From Ardenticatenales bacterium (GTDB lineage Bacteria > Chloroflexota > Anaerolineae > Promineifilales > Promineifilaceae), in assembly GCA_020634515.1 (NCBI GenBank), contig JACKBL010000011.1:44977-108976 (forward strand): DNA of 64,000 nucleotides. Direction: 5' to 3'. Position numbers and translations under genes: made by a program. Below, in pieces: positions 28,804 through 39,700 of the stretch. Below the pieces are notes generated by a model. That model saw nothing but the letters and a program-made list of their open reading frames with translations. It searched no databases and had not been told where the DNA came from. Numbering within the stretch: position 1 is the first letter of the stretch; the number at the start of each line of letters is the position of its first letter.

Positions 28804-30216
28804 GTGATTCGTCGATTTAGTGTTAATCATGCTGTTATGTCAATGTTGCTGGACGCTGCATTGACAGTGTGCGCGTTGGCGGTGGCCGTGGCGGTTCGCC
28901 CCGGCTTGTCGGAACTGCCGTTTGTGCGCCCCTACACGCCATATGGGGGTGTGACGTCAGTTTTGTACGCCGTTGTGCCGGCACTTTGGGGCATTGTCTT
29001 TCTCCTCGCCTCCGTCTACGATCCCAAAAAAATATACAAACTCATCGACGAACTACAAGCCGTAACGTTAGCCATCGCTTTTGCCTCCCTCGTATTTGCC
29101 GGCCTCCTCTTCCTTTCCTCCCTGCGCGGCATGTCCCGCTGGCTCTTTGTCTTCTTCGTCCTCTTCGATTTCCTCTTCTTAGTCGGGTGGCGGCTCATTG
29201 CCCGCGCCATTTTCCGCCTAGGCCGTTTTTCCGGAGCGCGGCAGCTCGTCCTCGTCGTCGGGGCCGGCAAAGAAGCGCGCCAGGTCGCCCAAATGGTTGA
29301 GGAATATAGCTGGACCGGCCTTGAGTTCGTCGGATTTCTTGACGATCATGAACCTGCGCAAGCAACGACAAAGCCCGTCTTAGGCCGGATAGATCAGGTA
29401 CGCGAAATCGTGCAATCGCACAAAATTGACAACATCGTGCTGGCCCTGCCCAAAGAGCAATACAACCGCATTAACAAACTGGTGGTCACGCTGCACGACT
29501 TGCCGGTTCGCGTGCGTGTTGTCCCGGATTACTACAGCCTGGCCCTCTATCGCGCAAAGGCGGAGGAGTTTGGCGGCCTGCCCATGATCAGCTTGCGCGA
29601 TCCCGCGCTTAATGATTACCAGCGGCTGATCAAGCGGCTGGTTGACTTAGGACTTGGCACGTTGTCGCTCGTGCTGGCCGCGCCCGTGTTTATCATCGTG
29701 GCCGGGGCGATCAAGCTCACCTCAGAGGGACCCGTTTTCTTCAAACAGCAGCGCGTGGGCGAAAACGGCCGGCTGTTCACCATGTACAAGTTCCGCTCCA
29801 TGATCGTTGGCGCGGATAAGATGCAGCAGCAGGTCAACCGGGTCGACGCCCACGGCCAAATTATCCACAAGCAGGCCAATGACCCGCGCATCACGCGCGT
29901 GGGTCGCTTCATTCGCCGCACCAGTCTCGACGAACTGCCGCAGTTGCTCAACGTCATCAAAGGGGACATGAGCCTGGTGGGGCCGCGCCCGGAACTTCCC
30001 TGGCTGGCGGCGCAGTATGAACCGTGGCAGCGCAAGCGTTTCTCCGTGCCCCAGGGGATTACGGGCTGGTGGCAGGTCAATGGCCGTTCCGACAAGCCCA
30101 TGCACCTGCATACCGAAGACGACCTCTACTACGTGCAAAACTACTCGTTGTGGATGGATATTTATATCCTGCTGAAGACGCTCTGGGTGGTGCTGCGTGG
30201 CAAGGGGGCGTATTGA
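28804..30216 (+). CDS. Polyprenyl-phosphate sugar-1-phosphate transferase
   Basis: A 470-residue initiating enzyme that moves a hexose-1-phosphate from a nucleotide sugar to undecaprenyl phosphate. It has four N-terminal transmembrane helices, a Rossmann-like middle (LVLVVGAGKEARQVAQM), a fifth hydrophobic segment near residue 290 and the C-terminal bacterial sugar transferase domain. That domain shows FFKQQRVGENG, MYKFRSM, DELPQLLNVIKGDMSLVGPRPE and GITGWWQVNGR. The start is GTG with AGGAGG upstream. Length and layout match WbaP/CpsE-type enzymes. Confidence 0.96.
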   Translation: MIRRFSVNHAVMSMLLDAALTVCALAVAVAVRPGLSELPFVRPYTPYGGVTSVLYAVVPALWGIVFLLASVYDPKKIYKLIDELQAVTLAIAFASLVFAGLLFLSSLRGMSRWLFVFFVLFDFLFLVGWRLIARAIFRLGRFSGARQLVLVVGAGKEARQVAQMVEEYSWTGLEFVGFLDDHEPAQATTKPVLGRIDQVREIVQSHKIDNIVLALPKEQYNRINKLVVTLHDLPVRVRVVPDYYSLALYRAKAEEFGGLPMISLRDPALNDYQRLIKRLVDLGLGTLSLVLAAPVFIIVAGAIKLTSEGPVFFKQQRVGENGRLFTMYKFRSMIVGADKMQQQVNRVDAHGQIIHKQANDPRITRVGRFIRRTSLDELPQLLNVIKGDMSLVGPRPELPWLAAQYEPWQRKRFSVPQGITGWWQVNGRSDKPMHLHTEDDLYYVQNYSLWMDIYILLKTLWVVLRGKGAY

Positions 30217-30266
30217 AGGTCAACTCTCAATCTGGCCCCCCCCTGGCGTAGAAGGCGGAAGGAAGG

Positions 30267-31574
30267 ATGAAGGGTAGCGGCGGGTGGCGATGGGGTGATC
30301 CGTGGCTGTGGGTGGAGGGGAGCGTGCTGTTGCTGGCGGCTCCCTTCTTGTTGTTTCCCACGCAATTCTACCTGGGGACCTGTGTGACTTTGCTGCTGTT
30401 GGCGGGCGTCTGGTTATGGCGCTGCCGGCATTTTCCGTCCACCCCCTTCAACCTTCCCCTGCTGCTGTGGAGCCTCGCCCTCATTGCCGGCATCCTCGTC
30501 ACCGCCGACCCCGACCTGACCCTGCCCAAAGCCACCGGCCTCATCCTCGGCCTCGGCGTCTGGCGCTTTGCCGCCCGCTACATCACCGACGAGCGGCGGC
30601 TGCGCTGGGTGGGGCTGGCCTACTTGCTGCTGGGGCTAGGATTCGCTGCCCTGGGCGCGTTCAGCGCCAACTGGTACACCAAAGTCCCCTTTTTACGCGG
30701 CGTGGTCGCCCTCCTGCCGGCAAATCTCCTCCAACTTCCCGGCAGCCCGGATACCGGCGTGCAGCTCAACCAACTTGCCGGCACGCTCATCCTGCTCCTT
30801 CCCCTCTTGCTCTCCCTCTCCTTCGCCTGGCCCATAAAAAACAGGCGCGACTGGCTGTGGCGCGGCGGCTTCCTCCTCCTGACATTGGGGCTGGGGGTAT
30901 TGCTGCTGCTCTCTCAATCTCGTAGTGGCTGGCTGGGCATGATTGCCGGCATCTTCACCTCGTTGGCCCTGTGGCGGGGGATGGCGGAGACGCCCGCCGT
31001 GCGCCGCCGCCTGACCGCGCTGCTGGCGGCGCTGTTGCTGGGGGGCCTGCTGCTGGCGCTATCCATCGGGCCGGCGCGTTGGCAGCAAATCATTGAGGAA
31101 CCCCCGCGCGAGACGGCAATCGGCACGTTGGGGACAATTCGCTTCCGCCTGGAGGTGTGGCAGTGGGCCGTTGCCGGCATTCAAGACTTCCCCTTCACCG
31201 GCACCGGACTGGGCAGCTTCCGCCAGGTCGTCCACCGCTTCTACCCCATCAACACCCCCCTCTCCTACGACATCGCCCACGCGCACAACATCTTCTTGCA
31301 AGTCGCCCTGGACCTGGGGCTGCCCGGCCTCGTCGCCTATCTGGCGCTACTCTTGCTCGCCGGCGTCATTGGCTGGCAGGCCGCCCGCCGCGCGCCACCG
31401 CTGCGCCCCTGGGCCATTGGCCTCCTTGCCGGCCTCGTCGCCCTGCACGTCTACGGCCTGGCCGACGCCCTCGCCCCCGGTTCCAAGCCCGCCCTCCTTT
31501 TCTGGCTGGCATTGGGACTGCTTGCCGGCATGTCCCGCCTAAAACCCGGTTTCTCCGAGAAACCCGGTTCTTAA
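30267..31574 (+). CDS. O-antigen ligase/Wzy family protein
   Basis: A 435-residue polytopic protein with about eleven helices. LSQSRSGWLGMIAGIFTSL and the outer-face loop FTGTGLGSFRQV...HAHNIFLQVALDLGLPG match the O-antigen ligase/polymerase family, including the conserved His-rich segment. The last eleven codons (KTRF-like DNA read as KPGFSEKPGS) are made of an AAACCCGGTTT palindromic repeat, so the C-terminus appears extended by a dispersed element. Confidence 0.9.
   Translation: MKGSGGWRWGDPWLWVEGSVLLLAAPFLLFPTQFYLGTCVTLLLLAGVWLWRCRHFPSTPFNLPLLLWSLALIAGILVTADPDLTLPKATGLILGLGVWRFAARYITDERRLRWVGLAYLLLGLGFAALGAFSANWYTKVPFLRGVVALLPANLLQLPGSPDTGVQLNQLAGTLILLLPLLLSLSFAWPIKNRRDWLWRGGFLLLTLGLGVLLLLSQSRSGWLGMIAGIFTSLALWRGMAETPAVRRRLTALLAALLLGGLLLALSIGPARWQQIIEEPPRETAIGTLGTIRFRLEVWQWAVAGIQDFPFTGTGLGSFRQVVHRFYPINTPLSYDIAHAHNIFLQVALDLGLPGLVAYLALLLLAGVIGWQAARRAPPLRPWAIGLLAGLVALHVYGLADALAPGSKPALLFWLALGLLAGMSRLKPGFSEKPGS
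31541..31571 (+). repeat. Palindromic AAACCCGGTTT repeat in a gene 3' end
   Basis: Two direct copies of AAACCCGGTT (31542-31551 and 31560-31569), each nearly self-complementary, forming the final codons of the O-antigen-ligase-like gene. Same family as 7502-7567, 48521-48552 and 52861-52891. Confidence 0.65.
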
Positions 31575-31837
31575 CCCACGTTTGCTGCCGGTCGTCTCCT
31601 CACTCCCTGACATCTGTCACTACTACCCGACCCCGGCTTGCGCTATCTTCCAGCCATGGTCCGGCGCGTGCCGCCCCCCGTGGCGGCCTCCTTTCGCGGA
31701 CCCATCATCCATGTGCCCGCCATCGCCGGGTTCGTGAACCATGTCAATGTTCCGTGGGCAGATCCCGTTTGACGCGCGCTTCGCCAACAAGCGGCAACCA
31801 TCAACGCCGCCCCCTGCCTACCAGGAGATACACGTCT

Positions 31838-32683
31838 ATGAATGCCAACAACGAAGTACGTATTGACGCGCTGCTACCGCCAGAAATGGCGGAACGGGCC
31901 GAAGCCATAGGCTCCAAAAAAGCGGCGCTTTCCTTCCTCCCCATGTTTATGCTCGCCGTCCTGGCGGGCGCGTTCATTGCTTTGGGCGCCATCTTTGCCA
32001 CAACGGTCAGTGCCGGCACTTCCGCCGCCTGGCCCTACGGCGTCACCAAACTGCTCTCCGGGCTGGTCTTCTGCCTCGGCCTCATCCTCGTCGTCATCGG
32101 CGGGGCCGAACTATTCACCGGCAACAACCTGATCATCATGGCCTGGGCCAGCGGCAAAGTCAGCACCGCCGCCCTGCTGCGCAACTGGGGCATCGTCTAC
32201 CTCGGCAACTTCGTCGGCTCCGTGGGAACCGCCGTCCTCATGCTGGGCAGCAAGCAGTACACCTTTGGCGGCGGCTCCGTGGGCGCAACCGCCTTGAGCA
32301 TCGCCGCCGGCAAAGTCAGCCTCGGCTTCTGGCAGGCCATCGCCCTCGGCATCCTCTGCAACACGCTCGTATGCCTGGCCGTCTGGCTCACCTTCAGCGC
32401 CCGCAGCGCCATTGACAAAATCGCCGCGATCATTTTCCCCATCACGGCCTTCGTCGCCGCCGGATTTGAACACAGCATTGCCAACATGTACTTCATTTCC
32501 TACGGCTTGCTGGTGAAGATGTTCGATGCCTCCTTTGCCGCGAGCACGGGGGTGGACCTCTCCGGGTTGACCTGGGGCGGCTTTCTCTGGCGCAATTTGC
32601 TCCCCGTAACCATCGGCAATATTATCGGTGGCGGCGTCCTGGTGGCCGCCGTCTATTGGCTCGTTTTCTTGAAAAGGCGCTGA
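31838..32683 (+). CDS. Formate/nitrite transporter family channel
   Basis: A 281-residue FNT pentameric channel. It has six helices, GGAELFTGNN (the short re-entrant motif), GFEHSIANMY, and LLRNWGIVYLGNFVGS. It would pass formate, nitrite or hydrosulfide. The frame is open far upstream, but ATG 31838 is the first codon with protein-like sequence (MNANNEVRID) and has AGGAG at 31822, so I place the start there. The YwiC-like gene begins 42 bases after its stop. Confidence 0.95.
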   Translation: MNANNEVRIDALLPPEMAERAEAIGSKKAALSFLPMFMLAVLAGAFIALGAIFATTVSAGTSAAWPYGVTKLLSGLVFCLGLILVVIGGAELFTGNNLIIMAWASGKVSTAALLRNWGIVYLGNFVGSVGTAVLMLGSKQYTFGGGSVGATALSIAAGKVSLGFWQAIALGILCNTLVCLAVWLTFSARSAIDKIAAIIFPITAFVAAGFEHSIANMYFISYGLLVKMFDASFAASTGVDLSGLTWGGFLWRNLLPVTIGNIIGGGVLVAAVYWLVFLKRR

Positions 32684-32725
32684 GTGATTGGCCCATCATG
32701 CCACACCCGGCATTATCAGGAATAG

Positions 32726-33547
32726 ATGACGACAAAACCAATCTTCGTTAAACGGTTGATCATTCCCAGCGAACATGGCGCCTGGGTCTGGCTGTTCGTG
32801 CCTTACGTGGTGGGGCTGCTGGTCGCGCCGCGATTGGCCGGGCCGACGACGCACGCAGGGCTGGCGGCGATGCTGGTTGGCCTGGGTGGCCTGAGCGCGT
32901 TCTTGCTGCGCCAACCGGCCACGGCCTGGATGCGCATGCGCCAGGGGCGGGGGAATCTGGCGCTGGCTCCACTGGCGGCGGGGTGGACGGCGGGGCTGGC
33001 GTTCCTGGCGCTGCTCTGTTTTCTGGGGCTGCTGCTGTTGGGGCGGACCGCTTTGTTTAGCCTGATGGGGGTAGGGGGCGGGATTTTCCTGCTTTATTTG
33101 TATGCGGCGCGGCGGGGGCGTGCCGGCATGAGAGCCTTGTGGATGGAGGCCGCGGGAGCTGCCGGGCTTTCCATGATGGCCCCTGCCGCCGTGATCGCCG
33201 TGAGCGGCCAGATGTTGCCTGCCGCCTGGACCCTGTGGGGTGTCCTGGCGACACAGAACGTGTTGGCCGTCCTTTATGTGCGTCTGCGTCTGGCGGATAC
33301 CAAAGGTCGTCCCGTGGCCCGGCGCATGGTGATGGTGACGCACGCGGCGGGCGTGCTGCTCGTCAGCGGCGCCGGCATTCTCGGCTGGACGCCTTTGTTG
33401 ATTGTCGTGCCCTTCCTCGCCTTCATGCTGCGCGCCTGGTGGGCCGCCGCCCACCCCCGCCCCGTGCCCAATGTGCGGCGCTTTGGCTTCCTGGAACTGG
33501 CCGTCGCTGCCCTCGCCGGTTGCTGGTTCATCTTTAGCTATTTTTGA
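32726..33547 (+). CDS. YwiC-like membrane protein
   Basis: A 273-residue protein with about eight hydrophobic helices, beginning with the family signature PSEHGAWVWLFVPYVVG. The function is not established. In Bacillus, ywiC lies among the nitrate-respiration genes, so its position next to an FNT channel here supports a shared link to nitrite or anaerobic nitrogen metabolism (inference). Confidence 0.88.
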   Translation: MTTKPIFVKRLIIPSEHGAWVWLFVPYVVGLLVAPRLAGPTTHAGLAAMLVGLGGLSAFLLRQPATAWMRMRQGRGNLALAPLAAGWTAGLAFLALLCFLGLLLLGRTALFSLMGVGGGIFLLYLYAARRGRAGMRALWMEAAGAAGLSMMAPAAVIAVSGQMLPAAWTLWGVLATQNVLAVLYVRLRLADTKGRPVARRMVMVTHAAGVLLVSGAGILGWTPLLIVVPFLAFMLRAWWAAAHPRPVPNVRRFGFLELAVAALAGCWFIFSYF

Positions 33548-33561
33548 TCAACCGAGAAGGG

Positions 33562-33589
33562 GGGTGTGAATCGTTGCGATTCTTCACCC
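33562..33589. terminator. Hairpin between convergent genes
   Basis: GGGTG-TGAATCG pairs with CGATTC-TT-CACCC around a three-base loop, between the plus-strand YwiC-like gene and the minus-strand giant gene. A second small hairpin (CGCTGA/TCAGCG, about 33701-33722) lies nearer the giant gene's stop. Neither has a clear T-run. Between them is ordinary gene-free DNA. Confidence 0.5.
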
Positions 33590-33743
33590 TATGTAGATTT
33601 CGCCAGACTTGAGTCAAGAACCTGAATTCTCATGCCTCTCCAGGACCCGGCCACACCGCCCCTAAAGGTTAAAGTCCAAACCGATCTACCTGCGTCATTC
33701 CGCTGACGCGCTTCGCTCAGCGCGGTCATCCGCGCATAGACCG

Positions 33744-36700
33744 TTATGGTACGGTAAACCCATCAAAAAAGACCAGATTGCCATTGGCGTCGGGATGATG
33801 GGTTCCCAGGGCGCGAATTTGAATCTGGTGCGTGCCGGGGGAAAGCCCGCTGATATTTTCTTCCACCTGGAACTGCCAGGTGGGACTGTAGGTGTCCACA
33901 AGGGCCGCGGGCGATCCGTCCACGAGGATGACGGCCTGCCCACACAGATTACAACGCGCCGTTATCCAGTTGAACTCGGAGCCTGTGATAGTGAAACTTG
34001 TGGTAGCGTTGGCCGTCTGTGCCAGCCGGAGGCTGCCTAGTTGCGCTTGAGCCAGCGCCAGGCCGCTCCATGATCTGTAAATAACGGCGGGGTTTGTATC
34101 GTCCACAACGGTTGCGCCAACCTGGAACGCATCCAACCGCACTTCTGTTCCCGTGGCGTTTGGGTTCTTCTGGCCGGACGCGACGAACAATACCATGTGC
34201 GGGCTGTTGGTCAGCCCCGAGTATTGCACGGGCACGTTGCAACTGGCAACCGGGTTGTAAAGGTCAAGCGCCCCCTGAAACACGCCATCTATTAGCGGGA
34301 AGGCAATACCTAGATTCGGTCCCTGGCAGACGCGCAAGATGATGCTGCTGCTGGACTGTGTGGCGCGGTAAGCAAGCCATTGGTTTGTTTGCGAAGCGGC
34401 GCGATAGCCGCCGCCAATGGCCGTGGCCGACTCGCCGCCGTACCAGCCGTCATACTGTATCAGGTAGCTGACGTCGTCCGCGACGAAGGGTTCAGGGGGG
34501 ATGACGGTCTTTTCCTCCAGGGCAATTTCGCTGACCACGGGCTGGAATGGTTCCGTGATGTGGACATAGATGCTGCCATCGGCGTAGCTGGCGGTCGGTA
34601 CATCCACTGTGAGGTAGGCGGGAACGCCGCTCAAGGGTTGGTCGCTGAGGACAGGTTGCCCATCTACCAGAATGCTTTGCACACGTCCGCCATTGTCTCC
34701 TTCGTAGAAGGTGAGATTGAGTTGATAGGCGCGGGTGTTGTCGAGCTGGTCAAAACGGTAGATGATGGGGGCCTGGTCCGCGTAGCGTACGGTTTGATAG
34801 GGCAGGTTGCCCCAACTGTTGTCGCTGCTGCTTCCTGGCAGCCAGCCACAGCCATCCGCCGCGCCGACGTAGACGGCTTCATCGGGCAGGCCGCTGTCCC
34901 GGTAGCAGTAACGCACGTCGCTCAACGTGAGTTCGCTGACAACGGGGCCGCCCAGACCGCCACCGGTTTTCTCGATGGTGAGGGTGATGCTGTTGTCAAT
35001 GGTATGGGCGGGGTCCAGCCGCAGGGAGATGGTCTGGGGGACGTTGCTGGCGGTGATGTTGGTGGCTGCTTCGACGCCGTCTACCAGTACGCGCAGGATG
35101 CGGCTGCCGCTACACAGGAAGAAGGTGAGGTCGAGGTGGTAGAAGCGGTCGGGGAGCAGGTTGTCGAAGCGGTAGCGTAAGGATTCGCCGCTGTTGCGCT
35201 GGCGATAAGTCTGGTGGGGCTGGTTGCCACAACTGTTGACGACGATGCCCGCGTCCAGGTAGCCGAAGCCGATGGCGGGATCGTAGGGTGTTTCTGTGGG
35301 GGCGCCGGCGTCCAGGTAGATGGGATCACCCCAGCCGACGAGCACGGCTTGCGCGGTGGTGTTGTTGGTTTCGTCGTATTCGTTGACCGTGTTTTCGGCG
35401 TCGGCGATGGCGTAGAGGGTGGCGCTGCCGGTTTGTGAGGGGGTCCAGGGGAGGGTGATGGTGGTGGAGATGCCGGCATTAACCGCCACCGCCGCCGTTC
35501 CAATCAAGATACCGCCAGCCTCCGGATCACCCAGGTAAAGCGCCGTCAGACTGCCGCCCGCATCCGTTTCCCCACTGTTGTCCAACGTGACCGCCACGCT
35601 GCCCGGTAGCCCCTGTCGCAGGGTCTCCGCGGCGGCAATATCCATCACATGCAAATCGGCGCGACTGAGAACCGTGATCGGCGCGGCAGCCGTGTTGTTC
35701 TCCTCATCCAGTTCCGTGATCTGCTGCAACGGATCAACACTGACCCGGATCGTCACCGGTCCCAGGTAACTGCCGGTGTCCCACATGATGCTGGCCGTGG
35801 CGCTGTCGTTGCCGGCAATTGCCGGCACAAAATGGCTGCCCAACATCGTACGCTCCCCCGTGCCCCTGACTGCCCAAAACGTCACCACGACATTTTGCGC
35901 CACCAGCGGCCCCTCATTGCGCACCTCCGCCATCACGTTCACCAGGTCCATTTCCGAAGGCGTCGGGTTGCTAAACGACAGGTCATCCACACCCACCGCC
36001 AGGTCTACATCCGTGCCCGCGGTCAGAACGGCATTCGTGAGATAGAGCGTGCCGCTGCTTTGCAACGTCAGCGCCAGCGGCACATCCACGTTCTCGCCGC
36101 TGCTCGCGGGCTGCGCCGCCAGAAAGGTGTTGAGGGCCGCCGCCAGGTTAGGCGAGGGCAGGGTTGTGGGGGCTTGCCCGTCCCAACTGACCGCACCGCT
36201 CCATAGATTAACGCCATCGTCACCCACATCCAGGACGAAATCACCGCTGCCCGCGCTCTGCCCCACCGCCAGCAGGTCCAGCGTGGCGGTCAGGTAGGTG
36301 CGCTTGGGTAGCGTGAGCGTGAGTACCTGGGTGGTCGTTGGCGGCGCGAACGCCGCGTGGACACCATACTGCACCTGGAAGCGGGCAAAATCGCCGATGT
36401 CGGCGGGCAAGGCCAATTGCGTCGTATCGTTCGCTTTGGCCAGCGAGTAGACGCGCATCGTTTGCGCGGGAGTCCAGCCGCTGAAGTCCAGACCATCCCA
36501 TGCTTGTGCCTGCCATGTATACACACCGTCGGTGGGCACAGCGGGTTGCCAGGCGGTCTCCGCGGACAGGGCAGACATATCGCTCCAGCCATCGCCTGCG
36601 ATGGTTGCCTGGAATTGCCGCGTCGGATTTGGCGCGTCATCCGGGTCGCCGCCGTCGGTCCAGGTCAGGGTGATGGCCCGCCCTAACCAGCCCGCCCCGT

Positions 36701-39700
36701 CGGCGGGAGCCAGGTCAATGGGGGGATTCGGCGGTATGTTCACGGTGGCGCATTCGACGTTGCTCCAGCCCGTGTTGCCGCCGGCGTTGGACGCGCGCGC
36801 GCGGTAGCACCAGATACCGGCCGTGCGCCCGCTCAGGTTCTGGTTGGTGGCTCCGCCCAGATAGATTTGCGACCATGCGCCGCCATCGTGCTGTTCTTGC
36901 AGTTCATAGCTGGCCCCGCCAGGGACATCGGACCAACTGACCGTATAGCTGCCATCGCCGTCACTGTTCGCGATAGGATCGAGCGTCGGGGCCTGGGTGG
37001 GGCTGACGGCGGTGCATTGGCTACTGCTCCAGGGACCATCCCCGGCGGCGTTGTATCCCTGTACGCGGTAGCACCAGACGCCTGGGGCGTTGCCGTCGCG
37101 GCTTTTGCTGGTTCCGCTGCCTGTGTAGATGGTGGTCCAACTGCCTCCTTCATACTGTTCTTGCAGGCGATAGCCTGTGGCGCCTGTGACTGTGGTCCAA
37201 CTGACCGTATAGTTGCCATCGGCGTCGCCCGCGGGGGCGCTGAGGGTGGGGGCGGCGGTCGGTGTGACGGTGGTGCATTGGTTGTTGCTCCAGCCGCTGG
37301 TTCCGCCATCGTTGGTGGCGCGCACGCGGTAGCACCAGGGGCCAGGCGTTTGCCCGCTGCGTGTTCTGCTGGTTCCGGTTCCTGTGTAGATGGTGTTCCA
37401 GGCGCCGGCATTATACTGTTCTTGTAGTTCGTAGGTGTCCGCGCCAAAAGCTGCCTGCCAGCTTACGGTGTAGCTACCATTCCCGTCCCCGTTGGCAATG
37501 CTGTTCAGGGTGGGCGCGCCTGGCGCTTGCAGGACAAATTTCATGGCGTCCATCCAGACGCGATAGGTGTAGGAGGGTTCGTTTACCTGATCGGTGACTT
37601 TGACGTAGCAGTTTGAGGAGGTGTGGCAGTCAATCGGTGTGCCGATGGCCCGCCAGCTACCCGGACTAAGCTGCTGGTTGTCGAGGAAGTTTTGGTCTGT
37701 GTCGTCGTTGGAGTGGATTTGCACGTGGGCGGATTGGGTGGTGGGCACGCCGCCGTAGCTGGGGTTCCAGCGGTACACTTGGTAGGAACCGTTGTGGGCG
37801 ATGGTTGGCTGCCATTTGCCGTAGTCGACGGCGGCTCCCTGGACGCCATAGGTCCAGTAGGCATGGTTTGCGTAAGTGTTGCCGCCGTTGATGTATCCCC
37901 AGCCGGCGCCTGATTGCGTGAAGCAGCCGCTGAGGTTATCGCAAATGAATTCGGACTGGAGTACCTGGTTGGCGGGACGTGGTGTTTCCTGTTTTGGGAG
38001 GGCGGGAATGCCCGCGCCTTGCAGGTTCAGCGCCAGGTCGCTGCTACCGAGCCAGTTGCCTGTTGCGTCCAGGAGGTAGAGGGGGGTCGTGCCTGTGTGC
38101 GGCGGGATGTTATTCGTGTAGTCAATAATGGAGGCGGCGGGGCGAGGGCCGGATATGGTCACGAACTCTTGCCAGGGGCGGTTATCAAGGCCATCGTAGG
38201 CGGCCGATTCCGTGGGGATGACTTCGCCCAACAGCAGCACGGCTGCCTGTGGCTGGGCGGGGTCATTGGTGCGCAGCGACAGGGTCTGGCTGAAGGGACC
38301 GATGGGGAGCAGGGCGGTGTCCAGGGTGAGGTCGATGGTGGCAAATGCGCCTGGCGGCAGCGAGAGGATGGTTGCGGCGGGGCGCAGGGGGAGAGGGCTG
38401 CCGGCATCGGCCCAGAGCCAGAGGTCCGCGAGGCCGGTGTTGGCGAAGGCGGCGGTGGCCTGCCGCACGACGCCCTGGGGGATGGGGCCGAGGTCCATGG
38501 TGGTGGCGGCGGGAGAAAATGCCGGCAATGGACTTTCCCCCAACTGCGAAAACATGGCGAAATCGACGTCAATGGGCCAGCGGTCGTAATCGGTGGCATA
38601 GACGCGCACCTTGTAGAGGGTGTTCGCCTGATACGTGGGGCTGAAGCTGTCCGTGTGCCAGATGATGGGATGCAGGTTGGGGCCGGGGAGTAGGGTGGTT
38701 GTGATTGTGTCCAGGGCAACCACTGTGCCGGTGACGGTGGCATAGGCCACCAGCAGTTGCGCGTTGGTAATGGGTGTTGCTTCTGGATTGATAACGCTTA
38801 ACACCAGCTCATTGTCCCCGATGGGATCAAACGGTGTAGTGCTGAGCAAGTCGAGCGTGATGGACCGGCGCATTTGGTCGGCATAGGGGAGCAAATCGTC
38901 GGTGATGGCGTCCAGGGCGACGGGCGTGATGCGGCGGTGGTTTCCCTGGGCGTCGTTGTAGGAGATGGTGATGAGGGGTGGGGTGTATGGTTCTTGCTGG
39001 ATGGTGTAGCGGAACACGTCACGGGGAGCGCGGGCGGCGATGGTGAACTGATCGGCGGCAACGATTGTGCCTGAGCTGAGGCGCAGTTCCAGGCCATCGG
39101 CGACGGGGATGGGGCTGGGGGGGAGATAGGTGTTGTCGAGAGGTAGAATGCCGGCATTTCCCGCCCCATCAACCCAATTCAGTGCCAGCCCTGGCGTTTG
39201 CCCTACCATCCCGGTGGCATTGGCCGTAAACGTATAAACCTTGTCCTGGCGCAGCGCATAATGCCCATCGGCCTCCGGCCACGCCGACCCCATCCACGAT
39301 ACCAACAGCGGGGCCTCAAGGCGCGAACTCAGCAGCACCTTGTCGCCGGGATCGAGCCGCCCTGCCGTTCCCACCAATCCTGTTTCAATGGTGATGGTCT
39401 CGTCCGGCGCGGCGATGGTTGCTTCTACCCCTGCCGCGGGATAATCCCCCACGTTTTGCAGCGCCATCTCCACTTCTACGGTATCACCCAGGCGTGTTGC
39501 GGAGAAGCCGGCAATGACGCGCGCTTGCGGATGCGCGAGCGGGTCCGCCGGGTCTGTTTGCCACTTCCACTCCACACGGTCGCTGTACTGGTCCCGATCC
39601 GTATCCTGGTTAAAGCGAAGCAGCAGGTGCGTTTCCGTGGCGGCCGGTCGTTGGCGAAAGGGGAGCGGAGCGTCTGGGTCGTATAGCTCCAGATAACTGT

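Noticed and set aside
31157..31837. N-terminal extension of the FNT transporter to 508 residues
   Set aside because: The extra residues are Arg/Pro/His-rich, overlap the O-antigen-ligase-like gene in another frame, and the FNT family begins near MNANNEVRID.
34380..38693. Plus-strand frames of 266 and 259 residues within the giant gene
   Set aside because: They are antisense shadows of the 2,664-residue frame, which has signal peptide, ribosome site and recognisable domains throughout.
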